The notes below the pieces were generated by a model, which saw nothing but the letters and a program-made list of their open reading frames with translations, ran no database searches and was not told where the DNA came from. Positions 42,045 through 51,043 of a DNA stretch of 64,000 nucleotides are shown in pieces. Both the position numbers and the translations under genes were made by a program. The DNA is from Bradyrhizobium hereditatis (GTDB lineage: Bacteria; Pseudomonadota; Alphaproteobacteria; Rhizobiales; Xanthobacteraceae): positions 186,001 through 250,000 of the forward strand of contig NZ_JAGKJK010000009.1 of assembly GCF_020329435.1 (NCBI RefSeq), given 5' to 3'. How positions within the stretch are numbered: the stretch's first letter is position 1; every line of letters begins with the position of its first letter.

Positions 42045-42806
42045 TTACCGCGCCCGCACGACCTTGGACAGTTTCACCACGCGGCCCGCACCTTCGCTTT
42101 CCTCCGCATAAGGCGCCAGAATATCCAGCAAATCGCGGCCGCGCTGCGGCGCAGGGGCGACCAGCGCGCGGCTGGCGACCGAGTCCAGGTGGCTGTGCAT
42201 GAGGCTCATCACCTTGGCTTCGTCACCCTTGACCAGCGCCGCGATGATCGCGCGATGTTCGTTGATGGCGCATTCCGAGGAGTGCGGCCGGCTGTACAGC
42301 GACAGCGTCAGGCAGCAGCGATAGGCGACCTCGCTGACATAGCGCACCAGGATCGGGCTGTTCGTCATGTTGGCGAGCAGGATGTGGAACTCCGTCGCGA
42401 GGCGAATCGATACCGCGTCCGAGCCGTCGCGTGCGCGGTCCTCGGCGTCGACATGGGCATTCAGTTCGGCGACCTGGGCCTTGGTGAGCTTGCCGGCGAG
42501 CTGGCGCACGACAAGGCGCTCGAGCTCGATCCGGATGTCGAAGGCATCGCGGGCTTCCTGCCAGCTCGGCGTCGCGACCACAGCAATCCGGTTGCGGCGC
42601 AGCTCGACGAGGCCTTCGGCGGCCAGTTGGCCCAGCGCATGCCGCGCGATGGTGCGGCTGACGCCGAACCGTTCTCCAAGCGAATCCTCCGGCAATTTGG
42701 CGCCCGGAGCCAGCGCCTGCTCGATGATGGCGCGGCGCAGCGCGCGGCAGATCATGCCGACCTTGTCGGACGGCGCAGCGGTCTTGTTGGCGGAGCGGGG
42801 CGCCAT
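42045..42806 (-). CDS. GntR-family (FCD subfamily) transcriptional regulator
   Basis: 253 residues. Winged helix: ICRALRRAIIEQALAPGAKLPEDSLGERFGVSRTIARHALGQLAAEGLVELRRNR, then an FCD domain with the metal-binding pattern ATEFHILLANM and later INEHRAIIAALVKGDE. It is divergent from the NitT/TauT-type ABC operon and is the obvious regulator of it and of the neighbouring CodA-like and NTF2-like genes, whose upstream regions share motifs. The ligand is unknown. Confidence 0.9.
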   Translation of the reverse strand: MAPRSANKTAAPSDKVGMICRALRRAIIEQALAPGAKLPEDSLGERFGVSRTIARHALGQLAAEGLVELRRNRIAVVATPSWQEARDAFDIRIELERLVVRQLAGKLTKAQVAELNAHVDAEDRARDGSDAVSIRLATEFHILLANMTNSPILVRYVSEVAYRCCLTLSLYSRPHSSECAINEHRAIIAALVKGDEAKVMSLMHSHLDSVASRALVAPAPQRGRDLLDILAPYAEESEGAGRVVKLSKVVRAR

Positions 42807-42849
42807 CGGCGAATCCTGAAGGGCTCTAGATGGCGTCCTCTTATCACAT

Positions 42850-42903
42850 TTGTGTACGAAATGAGCGCCTTAATTGCATGCAGTTCGAGGAGCGAATTGC
42901 ACA
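42850..42903. promoter_or_regulatory. Candidate operator region of the GntR/ABC divergent pair
   Basis: It contains TTTGTGTACGAAA (from about 42850), TGCATGCAGTTCGA (42875-42888), AATTGCACA (42895-42903) and, just after it, a degenerate third copy TGCATGCACTTC (42978-42989). The 14-mer and the TGTGCAATT element are shared with 41401-41448. Confidence 0.6.
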
Positions 42904-42994
42904 AAAGGAGCTCGGTCGTTTTCGTCGCCGATCGCGATCCCATTGATTTTCCGCGGGAGTTTGGCTGGCATCCAGCTTGCATGCACTTCCAGCC

Positions 42995-43861
42995 ATGATG
43001 CGCATGCAACCACATTCCGAATTCCGTGGAGCGCCGGTTCCGGCCTCCGCGCTACCCATCGCCATCGAATTGTCGGAAGCCTCAGTCACCTTCGGCCGTG
43101 GCGCCCGCGCCGTGCCGGCCCTTTCCACCACGACATTGCGAATTGTCGACGGCGAGTTCGTTGCGCTCGTCGGCCCCTCCGGCTGCGGCAAGTCGACCAT
43201 CCTGCGGCTGGTGAGCGGCCTGGTGCAGCCGACATCGGGCGTCGTCATTGTCGGCGGCCGCGAAGTCGCCGCGCGCGCGATGCGCGTCGGCATGGCGTTC
43301 CAGAATCCGACCATGCTGCCCTGGATGTCGATCGAGCGGAACATCATGCTGCCGCTGAAGATCGTCGAGCCGTTCCGCTCGCAATTTCGCAAGCTGCGCA
43401 AGACTGAGTTCCGCGACAAGGCCAACGCACTGCTTGAGCAGGTCGGCCTCAAGGGGTTCGGCAACCGCTATCCATGGCAGCTCTCCGGCGGCATGCTCCA
43501 GCGCGCCAACCTCTGCCGCGCGCTGATCCATGAGCCGCGCATGCTCTTGCTCGACGAGCCTTTCGGCGCACTCGACCAGTTCACGCGCGAAGAGCTGTGG
43601 TCGATCCTGCAGGACCTCTGGATCGCGCACAGGCCGACCGTGCTGCTGGTGACGCATGATTTGCGCGAGGCGGCATTCCTCGGCAGCCGCATCTGCGTGA
43701 TGAGCGCGCGCCCTGGCCGCATCCTCGACGACAGCCGCGTCGACTTCCCGCGGCCGCGCACGGTCGCGATGACCTTCGAGCCTGAATTCGTGGCGCTGAA
43801 CCAGAAGCTGCGCGCCTTCATCGTCGATGCGAGGGGCGCGGCAACAAAGGGAGCGGCCTGA
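42995..43861 (+). CDS. NitT/TauT-type ABC transporter ATPase
   Basis: 288 residues with one nucleotide-binding domain: Walker A LVGPSGCGKSTI, signature LSGGMLQRANLCRA, Walker B LLLDEPFGALD and the H-loop THDLREA. It resembles SsuB/TauB/ThiZ ATPases. Several starts are possible (ATG at 42995, 42998 or 43004; TTG at 42977) and no ribosome site decides; I use 42995. It forms an operon with the permease (1-base gap) and the binding protein. Confidence 0.9.
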   Translation: MMRMQPHSEFRGAPVPASALPIAIELSEASVTFGRGARAVPALSTTTLRIVDGEFVALVGPSGCGKSTILRLVSGLVQPTSGVVIVGGREVAARAMRVGMAFQNPTMLPWMSIERNIMLPLKIVEPFRSQFRKLRKTEFRDKANALLEQVGLKGFGNRYPWQLSGGMLQRANLCRALIHEPRMLLLDEPFGALDQFTREELWSILQDLWIAHRPTVLLVTHDLREAAFLGSRICVMSARPGRILDDSRVDFPRPRTVAMTFEPEFVALNQKLRAFIVDARGAATKGAA

Positions 43862-43862
43862 C

Positions 43863-44639
43863 ATGCCTGATCTCGATTATCGCCAGAAGGCCTGGTCGGC
43901 GGGGCTGATCGTGCTGTTCTTCGTGGCCTGGGAATGGTTCTGCGTCATGACAGGGATGTCCGACCTGGTGCTACCGCGGCCATCGCAGGTGTTCGTCACG
44001 CTGTTCGAGAAGTTCCCGATCCTGTGGCCGCATATCCTGCAGACGCTGGCGACGACGATGATCGGCTTCGTGCTCGGCGTAGGCCTCGGCGTCGTGCTCG
44101 GCGCGATCATCGGTGTTTCCAAAACCGCTTACGATACCGCCTATCCGCTGTTGGTCGGCTTCTCCTCGATCCCGAAAGTCGCGGTGGTGCCGATCTTCGT
44201 TTTGTGGTTCGGCTCCGGCACTGTGCCGGCGGTGCTGACCGCGCTGTCGATCTGCTTCTTTCCGATCGTCGTCAACATCGCAACGGGCCTCGCCACCACC
44301 GAGCCCGAGCTGGAAGACGTGCTGAAGGCGTTAGGGGCCAGCAAGCTCGATATTCTCTGGAACGTCGGCCTGCCCAGGACCATGCCGTTCTTCTTCGCCT
44401 CGCTGAAGGTCGCGATCTCCTACGCCTTTGTCGGCGCGGTGCTGTCGGAGACCGTCGCCTCCAACCGCGGCATCGGCAACGTCATGATGACCGCGTCCTC
44501 GAATTTCAACGTGCCCTTGGTGTTCGCCGGCCTGTTCGTGCTCGCCGGCCTCGGCGTCGCGCTCTACGTGATCTTTTCGCTGATCGAGGGCCGCATCACC
44601 GGCTGGGCGACGCGCAAGAACGACATGATCGCCACCTGA
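43863..44639 (+). CDS. NitT/TauT-type ABC transporter permease
   Basis: 258 residues with about six helices, starting MPDLDYRQKAWSAGLIVLFF. The EAA loop is EDVLKALGASKLDILWNVGLP, and GAVLSETVASNRGIGNVMMTAS is typical of SsuC/TauC-like permeases. The ATG is 1 base after the ATPase stop. It forms the membrane part of the importer with the ATPase at 42995 and the binding protein at 44688. Confidence 0.92.
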   Translation: MPDLDYRQKAWSAGLIVLFFVAWEWFCVMTGMSDLVLPRPSQVFVTLFEKFPILWPHILQTLATTMIGFVLGVGLGVVLGAIIGVSKTAYDTAYPLLVGFSSIPKVAVVPIFVLWFGSGTVPAVLTALSICFFPIVVNIATGLATTEPELEDVLKALGASKLDILWNVGLPRTMPFFFASLKVAISYAFVGAVLSETVASNRGIGNVMMTASSNFNVPLVFAGLFVLAGLGVALYVIFSLIEGRITGWATRKNDMIAT

Positions 44640-44687
44640 ACGAAGATCCCGCCAACCGCCATCCAACCGAGCCCGAGGAGACCCGCG

Positions 44688-45713
44688 ATGTTAGCCAGAG
44701 TAAGTGCCGCGCTGTTGGGAGTAGCCCTGTTTGCCGGCGCCGCCCATGCCCAGGAGACGACAATCAAGTTCACGCTGGGCTGGAAGACCCAAGGCTCCGA
44801 CGCCGCGTTCTTCTATGCCAAGGACCATGGCTTCTTCAAAGACGAAGGCCTCAACGTCGTCATCGACCAGGGCGAGGGCTCGGGCGCCACCGTCACGCGC
44901 ATCATGTCGGGCGCCTATGATGCCGGCTTCGGCGACGTCAACGCCATCATCCAGAACGCCTCGACCAAGCCGCAGGAGGCGCCGGTCATGGTCTACCAGA
45001 TCTGGAACCAGCCGCCATTTGCGATCGTGACCAAGAAGACCAGCGGCATCAACACCATCAAGGATTTCGAAGGCCGCACGCTCGGCGGCGCACAGGGCAC
45101 GCCGACCACGCGGCTGCTCCCGGTGTTCGCCAGCAAGAACAAGCTGGAAGGCGAGAAGATCAAGATTTCCAATATGGCGCCGAACCTGCAGGAGCCGATG
45201 CTGATCAAGGGCGACATCGACGCCGCCCTGGTGTTCAACATCACGAGCTATTTCAACCTCGTGCTGAACCGCCAGGATCCCGACAAGGACTATAAATGGT
45301 TCTCGTTCGGGGACTACGGGCTGGACCTCTATTCCAACGGCCTGATGGTGTCGCGCAAGCTGCTCGCGTCCAATCCGAAGGCTGTCGGCGGCCTCGTCCG
45401 CGCCGTCAACAAGGCGATGATCGCGATCGCCAAGGACCAGAACGCCGGGATGAAGGCCGCGGTGAACTACGACAACCTGATCAATGTCGATGTCGAAAAG
45501 CGCCGCCTGCAGTTTTCCTTCGACAAGCTGATCGTCTCGCCCGAGATGAAGGAGATCGGCGTCGGCGATATCAAGGACGACCGCATGGCACGCGCCATCG
45601 GCATCATCGTCGAAGGCTATCAGCTCGCCCGCGCGCCCGCGCCGTCGGAGATCTTTTCTCGCGAATTCCTGCCGCCGCGCGCGGAGCGGGAATTGGTGTA
45701 TACGGCGAATTGA
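44688..45713 (+). CDS. NMT1/ThiY-type ABC substrate-binding protein
   Basis: 341 residues. The signal peptide (MLARVSAALLGVALFAGAAHA) precedes TTIKFTLGWKTQGSDAAFFYAKDHGFFKDEGLNVVID, the hallmark of the NMT1/SsuA-like group that binds pyrimidines, sulfonates, or small amides. Binding proteins of this type with the GWKTQG start often serve pyrimidine or thiamine-precursor uptake. With the two amidohydrolases nearby, a cyclic amide or pyrimidine-like ligand is plausible. It is the last gene of the ABC operon. Confidence 0.9.
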   Translation: MLARVSAALLGVALFAGAAHAQETTIKFTLGWKTQGSDAAFFYAKDHGFFKDEGLNVVIDQGEGSGATVTRIMSGAYDAGFGDVNAIIQNASTKPQEAPVMVYQIWNQPPFAIVTKKTSGINTIKDFEGRTLGGAQGTPTTRLLPVFASKNKLEGEKIKISNMAPNLQEPMLIKGDIDAALVFNITSYFNLVLNRQDPDKDYKWFSFGDYGLDLYSNGLMVSRKLLASNPKAVGGLVRAVNKAMIAIAKDQNAGMKAAVNYDNLINVDVEKRRLQFSFDKLIVSPEMKEIGVGDIKDDRMARAIGIIVEGYQLARAPAPSEIFSREFLPPRAERELVYTAN

Positions 45714-45721
45714 CGATTTCT

Positions 45722-45806
45722 CGTCATTGCGAGCGCAGCGAAGCAATCCATGCCTCGGTTCGGGGATAGATGGATTGCTTCGTCGCTTTTGCTCCTCGCA
45801 ATGACG
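45722..45806. repeat. CGTCATTGCGAGCG palindromic repeat, copy 1
   Basis: Ends CGTCATTGCGAG and CTCGCAATGACG are inverted, with AAGCAATCCAT and ATGGATTGCTTCG inside. It lies between the ABC operon and the next amidohydrolase. Other copies are at 51596, 53541 and 53956. Confidence 0.88.
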
Positions 45807-45816
45807 GAGTGGGATT

Positions 45817-47259
45817 ATGACCATGGAAGTCCCCGCACACAGCCTGTTCTCCGGCCCCGAGCGCGGCCTGCTCGAAAATGTCATGTTGCGGCATGACAAC
45901 GGCGTTATCACGTCCATCTCGGAGGCCGCGTCGCCGACGGCCGGCCCGCGCTCCCTCGTGCTGCCGGCCTTCGTCAACGCCCACGACCATGCCCGCCCGA
46001 CCGCGTCCTCGTTCGGCGCGGTCGGCATGCCCTTGGAAAGCTGGATCCTGCGCTCCGCGCTCGGCACGCCGGTCGATCCGTATCTGACGGCGGCATCAGC
46101 GCTGGCGCGTTCGGCGCGGGCGGGATGCGCGGCAATGATGGTTCACTACACCCGACCGAGTGGGGCGATGCCGCTGGTCGAGGAAGCCAAAGCCATTGCG
46201 CGCGCGGCCTCCGATGTCGGCACCCGCATCGCCTTCGCGCTTGCAGTGCGCGACCAGAATCCGCTCGTGTATGGTGATGAGGAGCCAGTTCTCGCCGGCC
46301 TCTCCAAGGACGATCGCAATACCATCGAACAGCTATTCGTCCGCGCCCCGATGTCGCCGAAGGCCTATATCGAGCTGACGGATGCGGTCGCCTCCGCCAT
46401 CGCCGGCCCCAAGGTCGACGTGCAACTCGGCCCGGCCGGCGTGCAATGGTGCTCAAAACCCTTGCTCGAAGCGGTAGCGGAGAATTCGGCGCAGACCGGC
46501 CGGCGCATTCACATGCATCTGCTCGAGACCGTCTATCAGCGCGCCTGGGCGGATCAGCATTTCCCTGATGGTATCGTCCGCTACCTCCGCGACATCGGCT
46601 TCCTCTCCGAGCGGTTGACGCTGGCCCATTGCATCCATGCCCGCCCCGACGAGATCGAGATGATCGCGGCGTCCGGTGCCCGCATCGTCACCAATTTCTC
46701 TTCCAATCTGCACCTGCGCTCCGGGCTGGCGCCGATCGCGGCGGCGCACCGATGCGGCTGCTCGATCGCGGTCGGCGTGGACGGTCTGGCGCTGGACGAG
46801 GATGACGACGTGCTGCGCGAGATGCGGCTGGTGCAGATGATCCATGGCGGCCTCGGCTTTAAGCGCAGCTGGAGTCCTTCCGAGTTCCTCGCGCTCGCGA
46901 TCGAGAGCGGCCGCAAAGCGACAGGCGCGCCCGGGACCGGCGCGCTCATGCCGGGCGCACCGGCCGATTTCGTCACCGTCGATCTCGACCGGCTCGATCG
47001 CGACCAGATCATGCCGGTCGACCCCATCGATCTCCTGTTCGCGCGCGGCAACGCCTCGTTCCTGCGCGACGTCGTAGTCGATGGTCGGCTGATCGTGCGG
47101 GACGGCCGCTGCACCGGCGTCGATCTCGCTGCCATCGAGACCGAGCTGCGCGGCATCTACCGCGCCAGCGCAGCCAACCTCTCCGGCTTCCAGCGCGCCT
47201 GGCCGCAGCTTTCGGCCGCGGTGCAAGACTGGTTCGAAGGCCAGCTCTCCTGCAGCTAA
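45817..47259 (+). CDS. Amidohydrolase (deaminase-like, AtzA/SsnA-type superfamily member)
   Basis: 480 residues. Metal ligands: NAHDHARP (H-x-H), RIHMHLLETVYQRAW (His), LAHCIH (His) and VGVDGLALDEDDD (Asp), the pattern of the mononuclear deaminases and chlorohydrolases. The N-terminal strand and C-terminal MPGAPADFVTVDLDRL close the usual two-domain layout. The substrate is probably a heterocycle or aminated ring, in line with the adjacent importer. Insertion of a repeat between this gene and the ABC operon leaves co-transcription open. Confidence 0.82.
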   Translation: MTMEVPAHSLFSGPERGLLENVMLRHDNGVITSISEAASPTAGPRSLVLPAFVNAHDHARPTASSFGAVGMPLESWILRSALGTPVDPYLTAASALARSARAGCAAMMVHYTRPSGAMPLVEEAKAIARAASDVGTRIAFALAVRDQNPLVYGDEEPVLAGLSKDDRNTIEQLFVRAPMSPKAYIELTDAVASAIAGPKVDVQLGPAGVQWCSKPLLEAVAENSAQTGRRIHMHLLETVYQRAWADQHFPDGIVRYLRDIGFLSERLTLAHCIHARPDEIEMIAASGARIVTNFSSNLHLRSGLAPIAAAHRCGCSIAVGVDGLALDEDDDVLREMRLVQMIHGGLGFKRSWSPSEFLALAIESGRKATGAPGTGALMPGAPADFVTVDLDRLDRDQIMPVDPIDLLFARGNASFLRDVVVDGRLIVRDGRCTGVDLAAIETELRGIYRASAANLSGFQRAWPQLSAAVQDWFEGQLSCS

Positions 47260-47424
47260 CGACGAACCACTCTCGCACCTTCCGGTGATTTCCCGCTTCG
47301 CGGAACAAATTTCCACTTGCATCGCAATTCCCGCAAGGTTGTCATGTTCGGCAACAAGAATCTGAATCGACAGCGGTTTTCGCTCGCGAACTCAGGCCGA
47401 ACGTAGGGGTCATACGGAACGTCC

Positions 47425-50400
47425 ATGTCCTTCAACAAGCTGCTGATCGCCAACCGCGGCGAGATCGCCATCCGTATCGCGCGCGCGGCGGGTGACGCCG
47501 GCCTCGCCACCGTCGCGATCCATTCCGCTGATGACGCGCAATCGCTGCATGTCCGCGCCGCGGATGCCGCCCACGAAATCCCCGGCCGCGGCGCGCGGGC
47601 CTATCTCGATATCGAGGCGGTGATCGCAGCCGCCAAGGCGACCGGTTGCGACGCCATTCATCCCGGCTACGGCTTCCTCAGCGAGAACGCCGCGTTCGCT
47701 CGCCGCTGCATCGCAGAAAACATCGTCTTCGTCGGGCCGTCGCCGGAAGCGCTCGATCTGTTCGGCGACAAGGCGCGGGCCAAGGCGCTGGCAAAGCAAT
47801 GCGGCGTCCCCATCATCGAGGGCACCAGCGGTCCGACCAGCCTGGAAGAGGCGAGGACCTTTCTTGAATCGCAGGGCGAGCGCGGCGCCATCATGATCAA
47901 GGCCATTGCCGGCGGCGGTGGCCGCGGCATGCGCATCGTCGATGATCCCTTGCTGCTGGAGGAAGCCTATGCGCGCTGCCAGTCCGAAGCCATGGCGGCT
48001 TTCGGCAACGACGGCGTCTATGTCGAGCGGCTGATCCGCAACGCCCGCCACATCGAGGTGCAGATCATCTGCGACCATCACGGCGCGATCAGCCATCTCT
48101 GGGAACGCGAATGCACCGTGCAGCGCCGCAACCAGAAGCTCATCGAGATCGCGCCAAGCCCGTCGCTGAGCGACGCCTTGCGCATCCGCATCATCGACGC
48201 CGCCAAGGAACTCGCCGCCGCCGCCAATTACGATAATCTCGGCACCTTCGAATTCCTGGTCGATAACGACGCCCGTACCAGCGACAGGGCGTTCGCCTTC
48301 ATCGAGGCCAATCCGCGGCTGCAGGTCGAGCATACCGTCACCGAGCAGGTGCTCGGGGTCGACCTCGTGCAGTCGCAGCTAGCGGTCGCGGCCGGCGCGA
48401 CGCTCGGCTCGCTCGGCCTGGCGCAAGGCTACATCCCGCGGCCGCGCGGCTTTGCGATGCAGCTCCGCGTCAACATGGAGGTGATGGACGAGACCGGCGC
48501 CACCAAACCGACCGGCGGGACGCTGGCGATGTTCGACCTGCCGTCCGGCCCCGGCGTTCGCGTCGACACGTTCGGCTATTCCGGCTACCGCACCAGCGCT
48601 GCCTTCGACTCGCTGCTGGCCAAGGTCATCGTGCATTCCCCAGGCGGCAACTGGACCGATGTCGTGCACAAGGCCTCACGGACGCTGCGTGAATTTCGCA
48701 TCGACGGCGTCGCCACCAATCTCCCGTTCCTCGCAGCGATCCTGGTGCATCCGGATTTTATCGAGAACCGCCTCAGCACCGGTTTCATCGACAGGCATGT
48801 CGCCGGTCTCGTCGGCGAAGCAAAGAGAATGGTCGAGGCGACGGCAGAGGCGGCGTTGATCGAATCCGGCGCTGCGGCCGACAATGGCGTGCCGGCAGCC
48901 GAAATCCCGACGAGCCTGCCTGCGGGTTCGCTCGCCGTACCGGCGCCACTCCAGGGGACTATCGTAGGGGTGGACGTCAGGGAAGGGGATCTCGTCCGCC
49001 CCGGCCAGCAGATCGCTGTGCTGGAATCCATGAAGATGGAGCATCTGGTGACCGCGCCGCATGGCGGCAGGGTGACGAGGATCGCGGCTGACCCAGGCGC
49101 GACGCTGATGCAGGACGAGCCAATCCTTTATCTGGAGCCGGCCGAAATCGACGCCCATGACGTGGCCGAGGAGGAGGATGTCGATCTCGATCACATCCGC
49201 CCCGATCTGGCCGAGTTGATCGAGCGCCACGCCATCACGCTGGACGAAAATCGTCCGGCTTCGGTCGAGCGCCGCCGCAAGACCAACCAGCGCACGGCGC
49301 GCGAGAACGTCGCTCATCTCGTCGATGACGGCTCCTTTGTCGAATACGGCTCGCTCGCCATCGCCGCCCAGCGGCGGCGCCGCACCGTCGATGATCTCAT
49401 CCGCAACACGCCGGCCGACGGCCTGATCTCGGGCGTCGCCACTGTCAATGCCGACAAGTTCGGCGCGGATGCCGCCCGCTGCATGGTGATCGCCTATGAC
49501 TATACCGTGCTCGCCGGCACGCAAGGCCACATGAACCACAAGAAGATCGACCGCATGCTGAGCCTTGCCGAGCAATGGCGGTTGCCGCTGGTGTTCTATG
49601 CCGAGGGTGGCGGCGGCCGTCCCGGCGATACCGATCGGCTCGGCATGACCGGCCTTGACGGGCCGTCCTTCGTGCAGTTTGCAAAACTCTCAGGGTTGGT
49701 GCCGGTCATCGGCGTCGTCTCCGGCTATTGCTTCGCCGGCAACGCTGCGATGCTCGGCTGCTGCGACGTCATCATCGCCACCAAGAATGCTTCCATCGGC
49801 ATGGGCGGCCCCGCGATGATCGAGGGTGGCGGCCTCGGCGTCTATCATCCGGCCGAAGTCGGGCCGGTATCGTTCCAGTCGCCGAACGGCGTGATCGACA
49901 TTCTGGTCGAGGACGAGGCGGAGGCGACGGTCGCCGCGCAGAAATATCTCTCCTACTTCCAGGGTGCGGTTGCCGACTGGAAGGCGCCGGACCAGCGCCT
50001 CTTGCGCCGGGCGATCCCGGAAAACCGCCTGCGGGTCTACGACATCCGGAGCGTCATCGATCTCCTGGCCGATGAAGGCTCGGTGCTGGAGATACGCCGC
50101 GATTTCGGCGTCGGGATGATCACCGCCTTCATCCGCATCGAGGGAAAACCGTTCGGCCTGATCGCCAACAACCCAAAGCACCTCGGCGGCGCCATCGATG
50201 CGCCGGCCGGCGACAAGGCCGCGCGCTTTATGCAGCTCTGCGACGCCTTCGACATCCCGATTGTATCGCTCTGCGATACGCCGGGCTTCATGGTCGGCCC
50301 TGAAGCGGAAAAGACCGCGATCGTGCGCCATGTCGCGCGCATGTTCGTGACCGGCGCAAGCCTCACCGTGCCGCTGTTCGGCATCGTCTTGCGCAAGGGC

Positions 50401-50751
50401 TATGGCCTTGGCGCGCAATCGATGATCGGCGGCGGCTTCCACGCCTCCTTCTTTACGGTGGCCTGGCCGACCGGCGAGTTCGGCGGCATGGGCCTTGAAG
50501 GCTATGTGCGGCTCGGCTTCCGCAAGGAGATGGAAGCGATCGAAGATCCGGTCGAGCGCGAGAACTACTACAAGGCCAAGGTCGCCGAGCTCTACGCCAA
50601 CGGCAAGGCGGTCTCGATTGCCTCTGTGCTGGAGATCGACGAGGTGATCGATCCCGCCGACACGCGGCACTGGATCATGTCGGGCCTGCGCTCCGTGCCG
50701 AAGCCGGAGCCGCGCACGACAAAGAAGCGGCCGTGTATTGATGCGTGGTAG
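47425..50751 (+). CDS. Single-chain biotin-dependent acyl-CoA carboxylase (BC-BCCP-CT)
   Basis: 1108 residues combining all parts of a biotin carboxylase in one chain. Biotin carboxylase, about 1-450: LLIANRGEIAIRIARAA, MIKAIAGGGGRGMRIV (ATP-grasp), FIEANPRLQVEHTVTEQVLG. Biotin carrier, about 505-570: VLESMKMEHLV with biotin-accepting Lys537. Carboxyltransferase, about 600-1090: GTQGHMNHKKIDRML, SGYCFAGNAAMLG, LCDTPGFMVGPEAE. The order and size (about 120 kDa) fit the single-chain long-chain acyl-CoA carboxylases known from actinobacteria and Rhodopseudomonas, rather than urea or pyruvate carboxylase. It carboxylates an acyl-CoA with bicarbonate and ATP; chain length preference is unknown. 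It stands alone, 165 bases after the amidohydrolase. Confidence 0.92.
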   Translation: MSFNKLLIANRGEIAIRIARAAGDAGLATVAIHSADDAQSLHVRAADAAHEIPGRGARAYLDIEAVIAAAKATGCDAIHPGYGFLSENAAFARRCIAENIVFVGPSPEALDLFGDKARAKALAKQCGVPIIEGTSGPTSLEEARTFLESQGERGAIMIKAIAGGGGRGMRIVDDPLLLEEAYARCQSEAMAAFGNDGVYVERLIRNARHIEVQIICDHHGAISHLWERECTVQRRNQKLIEIAPSPSLSDALRIRIIDAAKELAAAANYDNLGTFEFLVDNDARTSDRAFAFIEANPRLQVEHTVTEQVLGVDLVQSQLAVAAGATLGSLGLAQGYIPRPRGFAMQLRVNMEVMDETGATKPTGGTLAMFDLPSGPGVRVDTFGYSGYRTSAAFDSLLAKVIVHSPGGNWTDVVHKASRTLREFRIDGVATNLPFLAAILVHPDFIENRLSTGFIDRHVAGLVGEAKRMVEATAEAALIESGAAADNGVPAAEIPTSLPAGSLAVPAPLQGTIVGVDVREGDLVRPGQQIAVLESMKMEHLVTAPHGGRVTRIAADPGATLMQDEPILYLEPAEIDAHDVAEEEDVDLDHIRPDLAELIERHAITLDENRPASVERRRKTNQRTARENVAHLVDDGSFVEYGSLAIAAQRRRRTVDDLIRNTPADGLISGVATVNADKFGADAARCMVIAYDYTVLAGTQGHMNHKKIDRMLSLAEQWRLPLVFYAEGGGGRPGDTDRLGMTGLDGPSFVQFAKLSGLVPVIGVVSGYCFAGNAAMLGCCDVIIATKNASIGMGGPAMIEGGGLGVYHPAEVGPVSFQSPNGVIDILVEDEAEATVAAQKYLSYFQGAVADWKAPDQRLLRRAIPENRLRVYDIRSVIDLLADEGSVLEIRRDFGVGMITAFIRIEGKPFGLIANNPKHLGGAIDAPAGDKAARFMQLCDAFDIPIVSLCDTPGFMVGPEAEKTAIVRHVARMFVTGASLTVPLFGIVLRKGYGLGAQSMIGGGFHASFFTVAWPTGEFGGMGLEGYVRLGFRKEMEAIEDPVERENYYKAKVAELYANGKAVSIASVLEIDEVIDPADTRHWIMSGLRSVPKPEPRTTKKRPCIDAW

Positions 50752-50762
50752 CCGGAGACTTC

Positions 50763-50847
50763 GTAGGGTGGGTTAGTGGAAGCGTAACCCACCACTGATC
50801 CCGCTTGCACAGCGGCCGGCGGATTACGCTCCGCTAATCCGCCCTAC
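50763..50847. repeat. GTAGGGTGGG palindromic repeat, variant of the GTAGGATGGGT family
   Basis: Ends CGTAGGGTGGGTTA and TAATCCGCCCTACG are inverted, with AGCGTAACCCACC and GGATTACGCTCCGC inside. It is a relative of the copies at 31239, 32671 and 36553 and directly follows the carboxylase gene. Confidence 0.8.
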
Positions 50848-51043
50848 GAACTGCGCTCGCAATGACGAGGGGAGGTAGCCGTGCAAGCCCGCCTACGAAC
50901 TGATTTGCATCGCGCACAAACGCAATTTCATGCGACGCCTGCGACCATTTGGCGCGACGGCAAATCATTTCTGATTTTCAGAAATCGTGTCAAGCCCCGG
51001 AATCAAAAATATTCCGCTTCCGTTCTCACCCAAATCAGTCACA

